A stretch of 64,000 nt of DNA from Brachyspira pilosicoli P43/6/78 (GCF_000325665.1 NC_019908.1:1240001-1304000); one strand, 5' to 3'; counted from the stretch's first letter, positions 52,218-62,704 are shown. Notes: generated by a model not told the origin, from the sequence alone. Numbers and translations are program-made.

Positions 52218-53737
52218 TAAGCACTCCTTTTAGAACCAGCCATATATAAGCCTAACTCATTAATAGTAATATCTTTATTTAACATATTAGCTACAATTTC
52301 ACCTTCATATATAACAAGTATTCTGTCACTTAAATTCATAACCTCATCAAGCTCTAACGATACAAGAAGAACAGCCTTACCGCTATCTCTCTGTGCAATT
52401 AATTCTTTATGTATATATTCAATAGCCCCAACATCTAATCCCCTAGTAGGCTGAACAGCTATAAGTAAATCAGGATTTCTATCTATCTCTCTCGCTATTA
52501 TTACTTTCTGCTGATTTCCTCCAGACATGCTCCTTGCAAAAGTTTTAGCACCTTCCGCACTTCTTATATCAAACCTTTTTATAAGTCCATTAGCATAATC
52601 TTCAATTTCTTTAAATTTTAAAAATCCCTTATTTTGAAACCTATCAGTAAAATAAGTTTGAAGTATAGTATTTTCAGCAAGCGTATAATCAAGCACAAGT
52701 CCATGTTTATGCCTGTCTTCAGGAATATGCCCTATGCCGCTTAATGTCTTTTTTCTTATAGATAAATTAGTAATATCTTTTCCATTCAAACTAACACTTC
52801 CGCTAGACATATCCATAAGTCCTGTTAAAGCATATATAAGCTCAGTTTGACCATTTCCATCAATACCAGCAATACATACTATCTCTCCAGCACGCACATC
52901 AAAAGAAACATTCTTTACTATATTTTTTTCACTATGAGGAGATTTAACATTCAAATCCTTAACTGATAATATTATATCTTTTGGTTTAGCTTCTGTTTTT
53001 TCTACTACTAAAGAGACCTTCCTTCCAACCATCATCTCAGACATCTCTTCTTTTGTAGTAGTTTTTACATCAATAGTCCCAATATATTTTCCTTTACGAA
53101 GCACAGAACATCTGTCAGCAACCTCTTTAATTTCATTTAATTTATGAGTAATAAAGAGTATAGATTTACCTTCTTTTGTTAAAGACTTCATTATCTTCAT
53201 AAGTTCTTCAATTTCATGAGGAGTAAGTACTGCGGTAGGCTCATCAAAGATAAGTATTTCATTATCTCTATAGAGCATTTTTAATATTTCAACTCTCTGC
53301 TGCATTCCAACTGTCAAATCACTAATAATAGCATCAGGATAAATTTCAAGTCCATAAGTCTTACTTAATTCCATAACCTTTTTTCTAGCATCATCTACTT
53401 GAAGCACTCCATTTTTTACAGTTTCCACCCCAAGCATAATGTTTTCTAAAGCCGTAAAATTATGAACAAGCTTAAAATGCTGATGCACCATACCAATACC
53501 TAAAGCATTTGCTGTATTAGGATTATCAATATTAACTTCTTTTCCATGAACTTTAATAATACCCTCTTCCTGTTTATAAAGTCCAAAAAGAACGCTCATA
53601 AGTGTAGATTTGCCAGCACCGTTTTCTCCAAGCAAAGCATGTATCTCACCTTTTTTTAATTGTATGGTAATATTATCATTAGCTACTATTCCCTTAAACT
53701 TTTTTGTGATTCCTAACATCTCAACTACATATTCCAC
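52217..53737 (-). CDS. nupO: Nucleoside ABC transporter ATP-binding protein (two nucleotide-binding domains)
   Basis: 506 residues, two fused ABC domains. The first has Walker A GENGAGKST, signature LTVGMQQRVEI and Walker B EILIFDEPTAVLTP. The second has the degenerate Walker A GIDGNGQTEL without Lys, signature SGGNQQKVIIAREI and LLIAVQPTRGLDVG, as usual for this sugar/nucleoside subfamily. It would drive import through the two permeases encoded after it. An intercistronic hairpin separates it from the BMP gene upstream. Confidence 0.92.
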   Translation of the reverse strand: MEYVVEMLGITKKFKGIVANDNITIQLKKGEIHALLGENGAGKSTLMSVLFGLYKQEEGIIKVHGKEVNIDNPNTANALGIGMVHQHFKLVHNFTALENIMLGVETVKNGVLQVDDARKKVMELSKTYGLEIYPDAIISDLTVGMQQRVEILKMLYRDNEILIFDEPTAVLTPHEIEELMKIMKSLTKEGKSILFITHKLNEIKEVADRCSVLRKGKYIGTIDVKTTTKEEMSEMMVGRKVSLVVEKTEAKPKDIILSVKDLNVKSPHSEKNIVKNVSFDVRAGEIVCIAGIDGNGQTELIYALTGLMDMSSGSVSLNGKDITNLSIRKKTLSGIGHIPEDRHKHGLVLDYTLAENTILQTYFTDRFQNKGFLKFKEIEDYANGLIKRFDIRSAEGAKTFARSMSGGNQQKVIIAREIDRNPDLLIAVQPTRGLDVGAIEYIHKELIAQRDSGKAVLLVSLELDEVMNLSDRILVIYEGEIVANMLNKDITINELGLYMAGSKRSA

Positions 53738-53758
53738 AATATATCCCTCCTAAAATAT

Positions 53759-53785
53759 AGGGATACCTCATCAAAAGGTATCCCT
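53759..53785 (-). promoter_or_regulatory. Intercistronic hairpin between the BMP gene and ATPase gene
   Basis: AGGGATACC and its exact complement GGTATCCCT (9 bp) around nine bases. No full T-run follows, so it may be a partial terminator or an RNA-stabilising element that allows more binding protein than transporter. Confidence 0.6.
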
Positions 53786-53805
53786 TTTATATAAAAATAA
53801 TTTTT

Positions 53806-54867
53806 TTACTGTATAAAATTAACTTTAACAATATTTAAAGGAAGCTTATTAACAGAATCAGCATCAGTATCTTTAAGAAGTTTGATGTTTCCAGCAACTA
53901 ATTGCTGATATATAGCATCATAATTATCTTTAGTAAAGTTTTTAAATCTTGAAGTTTCCATAGGAAGACCAATACCATTAACTTTAGCATCAAGTACAAC
54001 AGATTGTCCGCCAGGGAAATTATTATTATAATAAGCATCTATAGCATCATAAACAGAACCACCAAGCATTTTTACAGCAGAAGTAATAACAGTTTTAGAC
54101 TCAGCACTCTGATCAACATCAACACCTATAACAAGACCATTATTTTGTTCAGCAGCAGCCATAGCAGAGTTTCCAGCACCGCCTGCAGGAGCAAATATTA
54201 CTTGTACACCGCTTTGATACCAAGAAGTAGCAAGTGTTTGATTTTCTGGAGTAGGATTAAAATTACCAACATAAGTATAATTCATTTTAATAGTTCCGCT
54301 AGCTAATCCTAATTCCTGAGCTGCATATTCTGCACCTTGTACAAAACCATAACCAAATCTTATAACAGCAGGCACAGCCATACCAGCCATAACACCTAAA
54401 TTAGTATAACCTTCTTTTACTATAGCATAACCAGCTAAAAAACCAGCTTGCTCTTCTGCATAAAATACAGAATAAACATTGCTTTCTATTCTAAAATCAG
54501 TATAAGTACCATCTTGAGGAGCACCATCTAAAAGTATAAATTTTACATCAGGGTGAGTATCTTGTGCTTTATATACAGCAGGCTCAAATAAAAATCCAGG
54601 TGTAACTATAACTTTAGCCTTACCAGCAACAGCTAAATCTATAGCATTTATATAAGCATCTGTAGATTTTTCTGCAGGCTGATAATATTTATGAGCAATT
54701 TTTTTCTCTTCTGCATATTTCTTCAAACCTTCCCAAGCTCCCTGATTGAAAGACCTATCATCTATAGTACCAACATCAGTAATCAAAGCCAATTCATACC
54801 CCTTACCACCGCTTCCGCAAGATAATATCATTACAGAAATAAATAATAAACATAAAAGTTTTTTCAT
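53806..54867 (-). CDS. bmpA: BMP-family nucleoside-binding lipoprotein
   Basis: 353 residues. The lipoprotein signal ends at MILSCGSG (Cys17). The mature fold has the family segments LALITDVGTIDDRSFNQGAWEGL, VIVTPGFLFEPAVYKAQ, EEQAGFLAGYAIVKEG and IGVDVDQS. Homologues such as PnrA (TmpC) of Treponema bind purine nucleosides. A paralogue lies immediately upstream. High expression is expected, as the gene is separated from the ATPase gene by a hairpin. Confidence 0.92.
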   Translation of the reverse strand: MKKLLCLLFISVMILSCGSGGKGYELALITDVGTIDDRSFNQGAWEGLKKYAEEKKIAHKYYQPAEKSTDAYINAIDLAVAGKAKVIVTPGFLFEPAVYKAQDTHPDVKFILLDGAPQDGTYTDFRIESNVYSVFYAEEQAGFLAGYAIVKEGYTNLGVMAGMAVPAVIRFGYGFVQGAEYAAQELGLASGTIKMNYTYVGNFNPTPENQTLATSWYQSGVQVIFAPAGGAGNSAMAAAEQNNGLVIGVDVDQSAESKTVITSAVKMLGGSVYDAIDAYYNNNFPGGQSVVLDAKVNGIGLPMETSRFKNFTKDNYDAIYQQLVAGNIKLLKDTDADSVNKLPLNIVKVNFIQ

Positions 54868-54928
54868 ATTTTCTCCTATTCTTTTATAAAATATTTATTG
54901 CTTAATTTTTATTAAAGCCTTAATTAAT

Positions 54929-55999
54929 TTATTTAACATAATTTATTTTTACTATATTCAAAGGCAATTTATCAGGGCTATCAATGTCAGTATCTTTTAA
55001 TATTTTTATTTTGCCTTCTATTAGTTCATTATATATTTTATCATAATTTTCTTTAGTGAATTTCTTAAATCTTGAAGTATCCATAGGAAGCCCTATACCA
55101 TTAACTTTAGCATCTAAAATTAAATTTTTACCGCCTGCAAAACTATTATTATAATATGAAGCCACAGCATCATAAACAGAACCCTTAATATTTTTCATAG
55201 AAGAAGTAATAACAGAACTTGATTCAAAGCTTTGATCAACATCAACACCTATAACAGAGCCGTTGTTTTGTTCAGCAGCACTCATCACAGAATAAGCAGC
55301 ACCGCCTGCAGGAGCAAATATTATCTCTACCCCATTTCTATACCAAGAAGTAGCAAGCGTTTGATTTTCTGGAGTAGCATCATAATTTCCAACATATGTA
55401 TATATTATATTTATACTATTTTTAGCTAAATTCATTTCTTTAGCAGCATATTCTGCCCCCTGTACAAAACCATATCCAAATCTAACAACAGCAGGGTGAG
55501 CAACTCCTCCCATAACTCCTAAATTAGTGTAGCCTTCTTTAACTGCAGCATAACCAGCTAAAAATCCTGCCTCCTCCTCAGCATACAAAATAGATACTGT
55601 GTTATTAGCTGTCTTATAATCAGTATAAGTACCGTCTTGAGGAACTCCATCTATCAATATAAAATTAATGTTAGTGTATATATCCTGTGCCTTATAAATA
55701 GCAGGTTCAAACATATATCCTGGAGTAACAATCAATTTAGCTCCGCCTTTAGCAGCAAGCTCTATAGTATTTAGATAAGAATCTATATCCTTCTCTGGAA
55801 CTTTATAGTATTTATATTTTACATTATTTTGCTGAGCATATTCTTGTACGCCTTCCCAAGAACCTTGATTAAAAGATTTATCATCTATAGTTCCTAAATC
55901 TATCAAAAGAGCTATCTCAAAATCATTAGATTTTTTTTCTCCCATGCAAGATATAAAAAATAGAGCTATATAAATTAATAAGCATAAAACTTTTTTCAT
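54929..55999 (-). CDS. BMP-family nucleoside-binding lipoprotein, tandem paralogue
   Basis: 356 residues, the same family with signal ending at FFISCMGE (Cys18). LLIDLGTIDDKSFNQGSWEGVQ, VTPGYMFEPAIYKAQ, EEEAGFLAGYAAVKEG and IGVDVDQSFES match its neighbour throughout. The leaders before both start codons are also alike, with TTTTCTCCTA and TAATTTTTATTAAAGCC in plus-strand orientation, so the duplication took in the untranslated region. Differences in the pocket may broaden ligand range. Confidence 0.92.
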   Translation of the reverse strand: MKKVLCLLIYIALFFISCMGEKKSNDFEIALLIDLGTIDDKSFNQGSWEGVQEYAQQNNVKYKYYKVPEKDIDSYLNTIELAAKGGAKLIVTPGYMFEPAIYKAQDIYTNINFILIDGVPQDGTYTDYKTANNTVSILYAEEEAGFLAGYAAVKEGYTNLGVMGGVAHPAVVRFGYGFVQGAEYAAKEMNLAKNSINIIYTYVGNYDATPENQTLATSWYRNGVEIIFAPAGGAAYSVMSAAEQNNGSVIGVDVDQSFESSSVITSSMKNIKGSVYDAVASYYNNSFAGGKNLILDAKVNGIGLPMDTSRFKKFTKENYDKIYNELIEGKIKILKDTDIDSPDKLPLNIVKINYVK

Positions 56000-56057
56000 A
56001 TTTTCTCCTAATTTTTTTGTAAAACATTTATTGTTTAATTTTTATTAAAGCCCAAAA

Positions 56058-56861
56058 TTATTTTTTATCATTATCTATCAAAACTTTAATAGATTCTATC
56101 ACTAAATCTATAGCCTCTTCTCCTGTATAATTTTTTGGGTCGTTTATACCATTTTTTATTCTCTCTTGATTATGAAGCACAAGCATAGAAGCACCTGTTC
56201 TCACTCCCTTAGAAGCTCCAACAGCAAAAAGTGCAGCCGATTCCATCTCTGAAGCCAAACAGCCAGCCTTTATATATGATTCCCATTTATACAAAAGCTC
56301 TTTATCAACGGCCATACTCTCTGGAGCATGCTGTGCATAAAAAGCATCTTTACAATGAACAATACCCGCATGAGTTTTTATATTAATTTTTTTTGAAGCA
56401 TTAATCATAGCATCTAATACATCTATATTTGGTACGCAAGGAAACTCATTAGGTATATAGTTTCTCATAGTGCCCCCAACCTTTATAGCACCGCTTACTA
56501 TTACAACATCTCCAGGAAGCACATTCATATTCATTCCGCCGCAAGTACCAACACGTATAAAAGTGTCTGCCCCCACCTTTATAAGCTCCTCTAATGCTAT
56601 AGCAGTAGAAGGTCCTCCTATACCATGCGAAGTAGTAGAAACCTTAACTCCATTTATATAACCAGTATAAGTAACATATTCTCTAAAATCTGCTACTAGT
56701 TTAGCATCATCAAACCTCTTTGCTATTTTTACGCATCTTTTAGGGTCTCCAGGCATTATAACATATCTTCCAACATCACCTTTTTTTAATTTTAAATGAT
56801 GTACTAAATTCTCATCTTCTCTAAAAAAAGGTTTTGGCAAAGCGTTTTTTGTATTAGACAT
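56058..56861 (-). CDS. udp: Nucleoside phosphorylase (uridine phosphorylase type)
   Basis: 267 residues of the PNP/UDP family I. YVIMPGDPKRCVKIAKRF binds phosphate, FIRVGTCGGM is the phosphate and ribose signature, and SEMESAALFAVGA near 200 holds the Glu-Met-Glu ribose-contact motif. It splits uridine or related nucleosides to base and ribose-1-phosphate. It is 8 bp downstream of a paralogue. Base preference cannot be decided from sequence alone. Confidence 0.88.
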   Translation of the reverse strand: MSNTKNALPKPFFREDENLVHHLKLKKGDVGRYVIMPGDPKRCVKIAKRFDDAKLVADFREYVTYTGYINGVKVSTTSHGIGGPSTAIALEELIKVGADTFIRVGTCGGMNMNVLPGDVVIVSGAIKVGGTMRNYIPNEFPCVPNIDVLDAMINASKKINIKTHAGIVHCKDAFYAQHAPESMAVDKELLYKWESYIKAGCLASEMESAALFAVGASKGVRTGASMLVLHNQERIKNGINDPKNYTGEEAIDLVIESIKVLIDNDKK

Positions 56862-56869
56862 AAAATATA

Positions 56870-57670
56870 TTACCCTCTCTTTTCTAATAATACTATAGCT
56901 TCTAATGCAGTTAAAATCATATTATCTATATTTGAAGAATAGTTTAAATGTGTACCCATTCTCTCTATCATAGTGTTTTCTACAACATGCATAATTCCGC
57001 CGGCCCTCACATTTCTAATAGCCGCACAAGAAAAAAGAGCTGCACATTCCATCTCTGAAACTATAGCTCCGCATAATGTATAATATTTAAGATTATTTTC
57101 AAATCTCTCTCTAAAAAAAGAATTCTCAGGCTCTAATTCACCATAAAAACAATCTTTACTATGAACAACACCTATATGATAATTATAATTTTTTGATTTT
57201 GCCGCATCTCTCAAAGCAAAGACTATATCAGTATTAGCAATAGCAGGATATTCAAAAGGTATATATTCTAAAGAAGTACCCTCATCTTTTATAGCAGCCT
57301 GAGCTATAGCTAAATCACCAGGCTTTACTTTTAAACTAAGTCCGCCGCCTGTACCAACACGTATAAAAGTATCAGCCCCCACCTTTATAAGCTCTTCCAT
57401 AGCTATAGAAGCAGAAGGACCTCCTATACCTGTTGATGTTACACTTACAGGCACATTTTTATATTTTCCAGTAACTGTAACATATTCTCTGTAATCAGCT
57501 TTAAACTCTACATCATCTAAAAAGCTTGCTATATACTCAACTCTTTTAGGGTCTCCTGGAAGCAAAACATATCTTGCAACATCACCCTTCTTTAATTTTA
57601 TATGATACTGCAATAATCCCTTATTAGAAGCTTCCTCATCATAGAATGCTTTAGGCTCTCTATATTCCAT
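56870..57670 (-). CDS. Nucleoside phosphorylase, second paralogue
   Basis: 266 residues of the same family with YVLLPGDPKRVEYIASFL, FIRVGTGGGLSL and SEMECAALFSCAA (the Glu-Met-Glu motif with a Cys after). The two enzymes differ across the base-binding segments, so one may prefer uridine and the other thymidine or deoxyuridine or purines. It lies 37 bp after deoC and 8 bp before the other copy. Confidence 0.87.
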   Translation of the reverse strand: MEYREPKAFYDEEASNKGLLQYHIKLKKGDVARYVLLPGDPKRVEYIASFLDDVEFKADYREYVTVTGKYKNVPVSVTSTGIGGPSASIAMEELIKVGADTFIRVGTGGGLSLKVKPGDLAIAQAAIKDEGTSLEYIPFEYPAIANTDIVFALRDAAKSKNYNYHIGVVHSKDCFYGELEPENSFFRERFENNLKYYTLCGAIVSEMECAALFSCAAIRNVRAGGIMHVVENTMIERMGTHLNYSSNIDNMILTALEAIVLLEKRG

Positions 57671-57707
57671 TTATAATAATCCTTGATTTTTTATTTTATT
57701 AAAGAAA

Positions 57708-58358
57708 TTACTTTAAAGACTTCATTATAGCTACACCATTACTAGTACCTATTCTATTAGCACCAGCATTTATCATTTTTATAGCATCTTCATAAGTTTT
57801 GATTCCGCCGGAAGCTTTAACTCCCACTTTATCACCGACTGTTTTTCTCATAAGCTCAACGTCATGCTCTGTAGCTCCTCCTGTAGAAAAACCAGTGGAA
57901 GTCTTAACAAAATCTGCTCCAAACTCTTTAGCTATCTTACAAGCTAACACCTTCTCTTCATCTGTTAAAAGGCAAGTTTCTATAATTACTTTAAGTACTC
58001 CAACATGACAAGCATCTCTTACTTTTTTAATATCTCTTTCAAATAAATCTATCTTTTTGCTTTTTAAAAAACCAATATTTGCTACCATATCTATTTCATT
58101 AGCACCGCTGTCAATAGCAAATTTTGTTTCATAAGCCTTAGCCTCTTTAATCATAGCTCCAAGAGGGAACCCTACAACTGAACAAACCTTAACATTTGAA
58201 TGTAAAAGAAAATTGTACGCAACATTAACATAAGCAGAATTAACACATACCGAATAAAAATTATGCTCCTTAGCTTCTATACATAATTTCCTTATATCAT
58301 CTATTGTAGCATCTGCTCTTAATATAGTATGATCTATAAATTGATTTAGATTTTCCAT
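57708..58358 (-). CDS. deoC: Deoxyribose-phosphate aldolase
   Basis: 216 residues, TIM barrel. [12 protein letters not shown] at the start, VVGFPLGA, the Asp-containing [26 protein letters not shown], then [14 protein letters not shown] with the Schiff-base Lys, and [13 protein letters not shown] with the second active-site Lys. It splits 2-deoxyribose-5-phosphate to glyceraldehyde-3-phosphate and acetaldehyde. As the first gene of the cluster it points to use of DNA-derived nucleosides as carbon. Phosphopentomutase, needed in between, is not here. Confidence 0.96.
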   Translation of the reverse strand: MENLNQFIDHTILRADATIDDIRKLCIEAKEHNFYSVCVNSAYVNVAYNFLLHSNVKVCSVVGFPLGAMIKEAKAYETKFAIDSGANEIDMVANIGFLKSKKIDLFERDIKKVRDACHVGVLKVIIETCLLTDEEKVLACKIAKEFGADFVKTSTGFSTGGATEHDVELMRKTVGDKVGVKASGGIKTYEDAIKMINAGANRIGTSNGVAIMKSLK

Positions 58359-58380
58359 TTTTTATATACCTCTATATATT

Positions 58381-58409
58381 AGGATATAAAATATTATGCT
58401 CTTTGTCAA
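58381..58409 (-). promoter_or_regulatory. Promoter of the deoC-nucleoside cluster
   Basis: On the minus strand TTGACA (58404-58409) and TATCCT (58381-58386) are 17 bp apart, about 22 bp before the deoC start. Confidence 0.55.
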
Positions 58410-58451
58410 ATTTATTTTTTCGATTATATATAAAATTTATACAAAAAACAA

Positions 58452-59807
58452 TTATACAACGTCTATAGACTTTCTTTTAACCTTTTTATATATATAAATA
58501 TACATTATAGCAGACAATAATATAGATACAATATCCGCTATAGGCTGCGACCATATTATACCTTTTATGCCAAAAAATTTAGTGCCTATATATATAGCAG
58601 GAACAAATGCCAAACCTTGCCTGCATATAGAAAGCACCAAAGAAGGCAAAGCTTTTCCTAATGCCTGAAATGTAGACATAAATATAAATTGAAAACCTAT
58701 AAAAGGTGCTACAGAATAAGCCGCTATTAAAAACCTAGAACCATACTCTATAACCTCATCATTATCTATAAAAATCCTAATTAAATCTTTAGAAAATATA
58801 AAAGCAACGACTAAAAATAAAATACCAGAAATAAAACTAACCAAACAAGAAAGTTTTATAGATGCATTCATTCTCTTATAATTTTTTGAAGCAAAATTAT
58901 ACCCTATAAAAGGCTGTACCCCTTGACCCAAACCTATAAACACTAATAGTACAAGCGTAAATATCCTTTGAGATACTCCAAGCCCAGCAACAACATTATC
59001 ATTATACCTAGAAGCAAAATTGTTAATTAAAATATTTGCCACACTTATAAGCACATTGTTCATAAACACAGGAAAGCCAATAGAAAATACATTGCTTAAT
59101 ATATCACTGCTAATTAAAAAATCTTTTATCTTTATAGAAAGAAAAGTGCTTTTTTTAAGTATATAAAAAGTATAATATAAAAAAGAACAAGCATTTCCTA
59201 TTATAGTAGCCAAAGCAGCACCCGCAACTCCCATATTCATATAAAGTATCATTATAGGGTCAAGTATAATATTTATTACAGTACCAAGCATCATTCCAAA
59301 CATAGCCTCCTTAGAAGCTCCCTCAGAACGCACAACCTGCCCCATAGACATTTGACAAACCACAAATATAGCACCAATAGCAACTATAAGTAAATAATCC
59401 TTAGCAAAACTATATGTATTAGAACTAGCTCCAGATAATTTTAATATATTTTCTAAAAACACAAAAAATACTATCATACATACCAAACCAGTAACAACAC
59501 TTGCATAAAATACAAAAGATGAAACCTTCTTAGCTTTATCATAATTCTTAGAACCCAAACATCTGGATATATATGAAGCACCTCCTATACCATATATAGA
59601 ACCAAAAGACATAAGCACTAAATATATAGGCATAGTTAAAGAAACAGCAGCAACCTGATTAGGGTCATTTGTTTTGCCTACAAAAAAAGTATCAACCATA
59701 TTATAAAACACATTCACAAGCATTCCTAGTATTGTGGGGAGTGCTAATGTAATTAATGCCTTATAAACAGGATAGTTCTCAAACACATCAATTTTTTTAT
59801 CAATCAT
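58452..59807 (-). CDS. MATE-family efflux transporter
   Basis: 451 residues, about twelve helices. LITLALPTILGMLVNVFYNMVDTFFVG and the internal GQVVRSEGASKEAMFGM are typical of the DinF/MepA-like clade. GAGGT precedes the ATG. The nucleoside cluster begins 93 bp downstream behind its own promoter, so shared transcription is possible but not required. Substrate unknown. Confidence 0.9.
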   Translation of the reverse strand: MIDKKIDVFENYPVYKALITLALPTILGMLVNVFYNMVDTFFVGKTNDPNQVAAVSLTMPIYLVLMSFGSIYGIGGASYISRCLGSKNYDKAKKVSSFVFYASVVTGLVCMIVFFVFLENILKLSGASSNTYSFAKDYLLIVAIGAIFVVCQMSMGQVVRSEGASKEAMFGMMLGTVINIILDPIMILYMNMGVAGAALATIIGNACSFLYYTFYILKKSTFLSIKIKDFLISSDILSNVFSIGFPVFMNNVLISVANILINNFASRYNDNVVAGLGVSQRIFTLVLLVFIGLGQGVQPFIGYNFASKNYKRMNASIKLSCLVSFISGILFLVVAFIFSKDLIRIFIDNDEVIEYGSRFLIAAYSVAPFIGFQFIFMSTFQALGKALPSLVLSICRQGLAFVPAIYIGTKFFGIKGIIWSQPIADIVSILLSAIMYIYIYKKVKRKSIDVV

Positions 59808-60084
59808 ATATACCTCATAAAATTATTTTAGTTTGATAATTAAAAATATATTATATTTTTTATTAATTCATATATTTTTATAAATGTATTATCAACTTTT
59901 TCCCGACGCACACTGTGTGGACTTCGTCAAAGTTGCAAAAAGTGCAAATATTTTTATCTTTCTATGTTAGAAATATATATATAAAATAATAACGTATTTT
60001 TAAATAAAAATTCATCATTTTTATTTATTATTTATAAAATTCGCAAATATCCAATACAGTCTCAAAAAGTGTATATTAATGATA
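59808..60084. other. Intergenic stretch with a repeat and a hairpin
   Basis: Contains the long copy of the dispersed element (59892-59947) and an 11-bp A/T hairpin (TAAATAAAAAT at 60001-60011 with its complement at 60017-60027). No coding frame is credible. Confidence 0.6.
59892..59947. repeat. Long copy of the dispersed intergenic element
   Basis: TCAACTTTTTCCCG at 59892-59905 and GCAAAAAGTGCAA at 59935-59947, as at 30809-30837, but with 29 bases between. The insert holds GACG and CGTC arms around CACACTGTGTG and ends in AAAGTT, complementary to the AACTTT of the left flank, so the whole can fold. Confidence 0.65.
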
Positions 60085-60118
60085 TAAAAAAGCCCCAAAT
60101 AAATTAATATTTGGAGCT
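60085..60118 (-). terminator. Terminator of clpC
   Basis: On the minus strand AGCTCCAAAT and ATTTGGGGCT pair (one U-G) around an eight-base loop, followed by six T. It starts 9 bp after the stop. Confidence 0.87.
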
Positions 60119-60126
60119 CTTAACAA

Positions 60127-62631
60127 TCAACTCTTAGATAACTCTTCTACCTCATTTTCTCTGTAGGTCTTTACCTTTTCAACATTAAATAGCAGCGACT
60201 GCCCATCAGAATCAACATTTATATTATCGCCCTCTTCAATATGCCCGAAAAGTATCTCCGTACTAATATAATCTTCAACCTCTTTTTGTATAGCACGTCT
60301 TAAACTTCTTGCACCATATTTCTTGTCAAAGCCTTTATCTATTATATAATTTTTTGCATCATCAGTTAAACTTATAAAAATATTTCTATCTTTTATAGCT
60401 TCATTCAACTCTCTAAGCATAATCTCTATAATATCTTTCAAATCTTCTTTTGTAAGAGTATGGAATACTATAATATCATCTATTCTGTTTAAAAACTCTG
60501 GATTGAAATTCTGCTTCAATTCTTCCATAGCAAAGTTTTTCATGTCATTAATATCTTTTTCACTTCCAATGGCATTAAAACCTAAAGAAGTTCCTTTAAC
60601 AATATCTCTTGCACCCAAGTTGCTTGTTATAATAATTATAGTATTAGAGAAATCAACCTTTCTTCCAAAGTTATCTGTAAGCTGCCCCTCTTCAAGCACC
60701 TGTAAAAGTATGTTTGTGATGTCGGGGTGAGCTTTTTCTATTTCATCAAAAAGTATTAAAGAATAAGGTTTTCTTCTCACCTTCTCTGTAAGTCCGCCTC
60801 CCTCTTCATATCCAACATATCCAGGAGGAGCTCCAATAAGTCTGCTTACTGCAAACTTCTCCATAAACTCACTCATATCTATTCTTATAAGAGCATCACT
60901 ATCTCCAAACATAAACTCTGAAAGTACTTTAGCTAAAGCCGTCTTACCAACACCAGTAGGACCTAAAAATATAAAACTTCCAAGCGGTTTTTTAGTACTT
61001 TTTAATCCGGCTCTTGCTCTTCTTATAGCTTTTGATATAGATGATATAGCCTCTTTCTGACCTACTATCTTACTGTGAAGTTCATCTTCCATACCAATAA
61101 GTCTTTTACTCTCAGAATCTAATAATCTTTTTACTGGTATATTTGTAATTTCTGATATTACATGTCTTATATCATCTTCATTAATAATTGTTTCTGTTTT
61201 GTCTCTTTCGCTTCTCCACTCAGCTTCTTTTTTATCCAATTCCTCTTGTAAAGATTTTATAGCATCTCTTAATTTAACAGCCTCTTCAAAATTCTGATTT
61301 TTTACAACAGTCTCTTTTTCTTGATTAAGCTCTTTTATTTTATTTTCTAAATCTTTTAATTCCTGAGGTCTTACCATATTCATAAGTCTTGCTCTCGAAC
61401 CTGCCTCATCAATTAAATCTATAGCCTTATCTGGTAAATGTCTTTCAAATATATATCTTTTACTTAATACAGCAGAAGCATAAATAGCCCCATCAGTATA
61501 TTTTACTTTATGATGCTCTTCATATTTAGATTTTATTCCATTTAATATTTCTATAGTATCTTCAATAGAAGGCTCTTCAACATTTATAGGCTGAAATCTT
61601 CTCACCAAAGCACCATCTTTTTCTATATATTTTTTATATTCATTAATTGTAGTTGCACCAATACATTGAATCTCTCCGCGTGAAAGTGCAGGCTTAAGCA
61701 TATTAGCAGCATCTAAAGCTCCCTCTGCTCCTCCTGCTCCAATTAAAGTATGAAGCTCATCTATAAATATTATAATATTGCCAACTTTCTTTATCTCCAT
61801 TACTATGTTTTTTATTCTCTCTTCAAACTCACCTCTATATTTAGTACCAGCAACAACAGAAGATAAATCTAAACTCAAAACTCTCTTTTTTAATAATATA
61901 TCAGGCACATCAGTAGAAACAATCTTTTCAGCCAACCCCTCAACTATAGCAGTCTTACCAACACCAGGCTCTCCTAATAGTATAGGGTTATTTTTCTTTC
62001 TCCTTGAAAGTATCTGTACAACTCTCATTACCTCGTTTTCTCTGCCTATCACTCTATCTAAAGCCTTTTCTCTAGCCATTTTAGTTAAATCACGGGCAAA
62101 CTTATCTAAAGTAGGAGTTCTTGCTGTGTTATCTTCTTGAATAGTGCTAGAAGAAGATTCAGAAATATTTGATGAAGAACCAGATTTACCTCTAATTCTC
62201 ATCATCTCATGTCTTAATGTTTTTAAATCTAAATTATAGCTAGTAAGTACATTATATGCTATTCCATTTTCCTCTTTTAAAATACCAAGAAGTAAATGTT
62301 CTGTGCTTATGCAATTATCTCCTAATGATTTAGCCTCTTCTGCCGCTCTGCTTATTAAATGCTGAATGCGTGGTGATGGAGGTATCTTACCAAACAATTT
62401 AGTGTTGCTTGTAGATTTTACCATAGAAGATTCTATATCAAATTTAATTTTTTCTATATCTATTTTTAATTTATTTAAAACATTCACAACTATTGAATCA
62501 GTTTCATGAAATATTCCTAATAAAACATGCTCTGGAGTAAGCATATCATGATTTAATCTCTTAGCTTCTTCCACAGAGTGTAAGTCTAATATTCTTATAG
62601 CTTTATTAGTAAGACGAAATGGATAAGACAT
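60127..62631 (-). CDS. clpC: ClpC-type AAA+ protease ATPase subunit
   Basis: 834 residues. Two Clp_N repeats fill residues 1-150. The first AAA+ domain has [15 protein letters not shown] near 215, the UVR-type middle insertion [21 protein letters not shown] is near 420-450, and the second AAA+ domain has [14 protein letters not shown] near 555 and [11 protein letters not shown]. The UVR motif distinguishes ClpC from ClpA and ClpB. It unfolds substrates for the ClpP peptidase, which is not encoded here. Neighbouring genes upstream encode a sigma factor pair and a ClpX-like protein. Confidence 0.94.
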   Translation of the reverse strand: MSYPFRLTNKAIRILDLHSVEEAKRLNHDMLTPEHVLLGIFHETDSIVVNVLNKLKIDIEKIKFDIESSMVKSTSNTKLFGKIPPSPRIQHLISRAAEEAKSLGDNCISTEHLLLGILKEENGIAYNVLTSYNLDLKTLRHEMMRIRGKSGSSSNISESSSSTIQEDNTARTPTLDKFARDLTKMAREKALDRVIGRENEVMRVVQILSRRKKNNPILLGEPGVGKTAIVEGLAEKIVSTDVPDILLKKRVLSLDLSSVVAGTKYRGEFEERIKNIVMEIKKVGNIIIFIDELHTLIGAGGAEGALDAANMLKPALSRGEIQCIGATTINEYKKYIEKDGALVRRFQPINVEEPSIEDTIEILNGIKSKYEEHHKVKYTDGAIYASAVLSKRYIFERHLPDKAIDLIDEAGSRARLMNMVRPQELKDLENKIKELNQEKETVVKNQNFEEAVKLRDAIKSLQEELDKKEAEWRSERDKTETIINEDDIRHVISEITNIPVKRLLDSESKRLIGMEDELHSKIVGQKEAISSISKAIRRARAGLKSTKKPLGSFIFLGPTGVGKTALAKVLSEFMFGDSDALIRIDMSEFMEKFAVSRLIGAPPGYVGYEEGGGLTEKVRRKPYSLILFDEIEKAHPDITNILLQVLEEGQLTDNFGRKVDFSNTIIIITSNLGARDIVKGTSLGFNAIGSEKDINDMKNFAMEELKQNFNPEFLNRIDDIIVFHTLTKEDLKDIIEIMLRELNEAIKDRNIFISLTDDAKNYIIDKGFDKKYGARSLRRAIQKEVEDYISTEILFGHIEEGDNINVDSDGQSLLFNVEKVKTYRENEVEELSKS

Positions 62632-62704
62632 ATTGTATTCCTATTAAATTTATATATTATATTTCTTTTTCAATATTTATCGGATATAAAAAAACTAAGC
62701 TTAT

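Noticed and set aside
60001-60027. A/T-only 11-bp hairpin as a terminator
   Set aside because: No transcript clearly ends there on either strand and neither side has a proper T-run.
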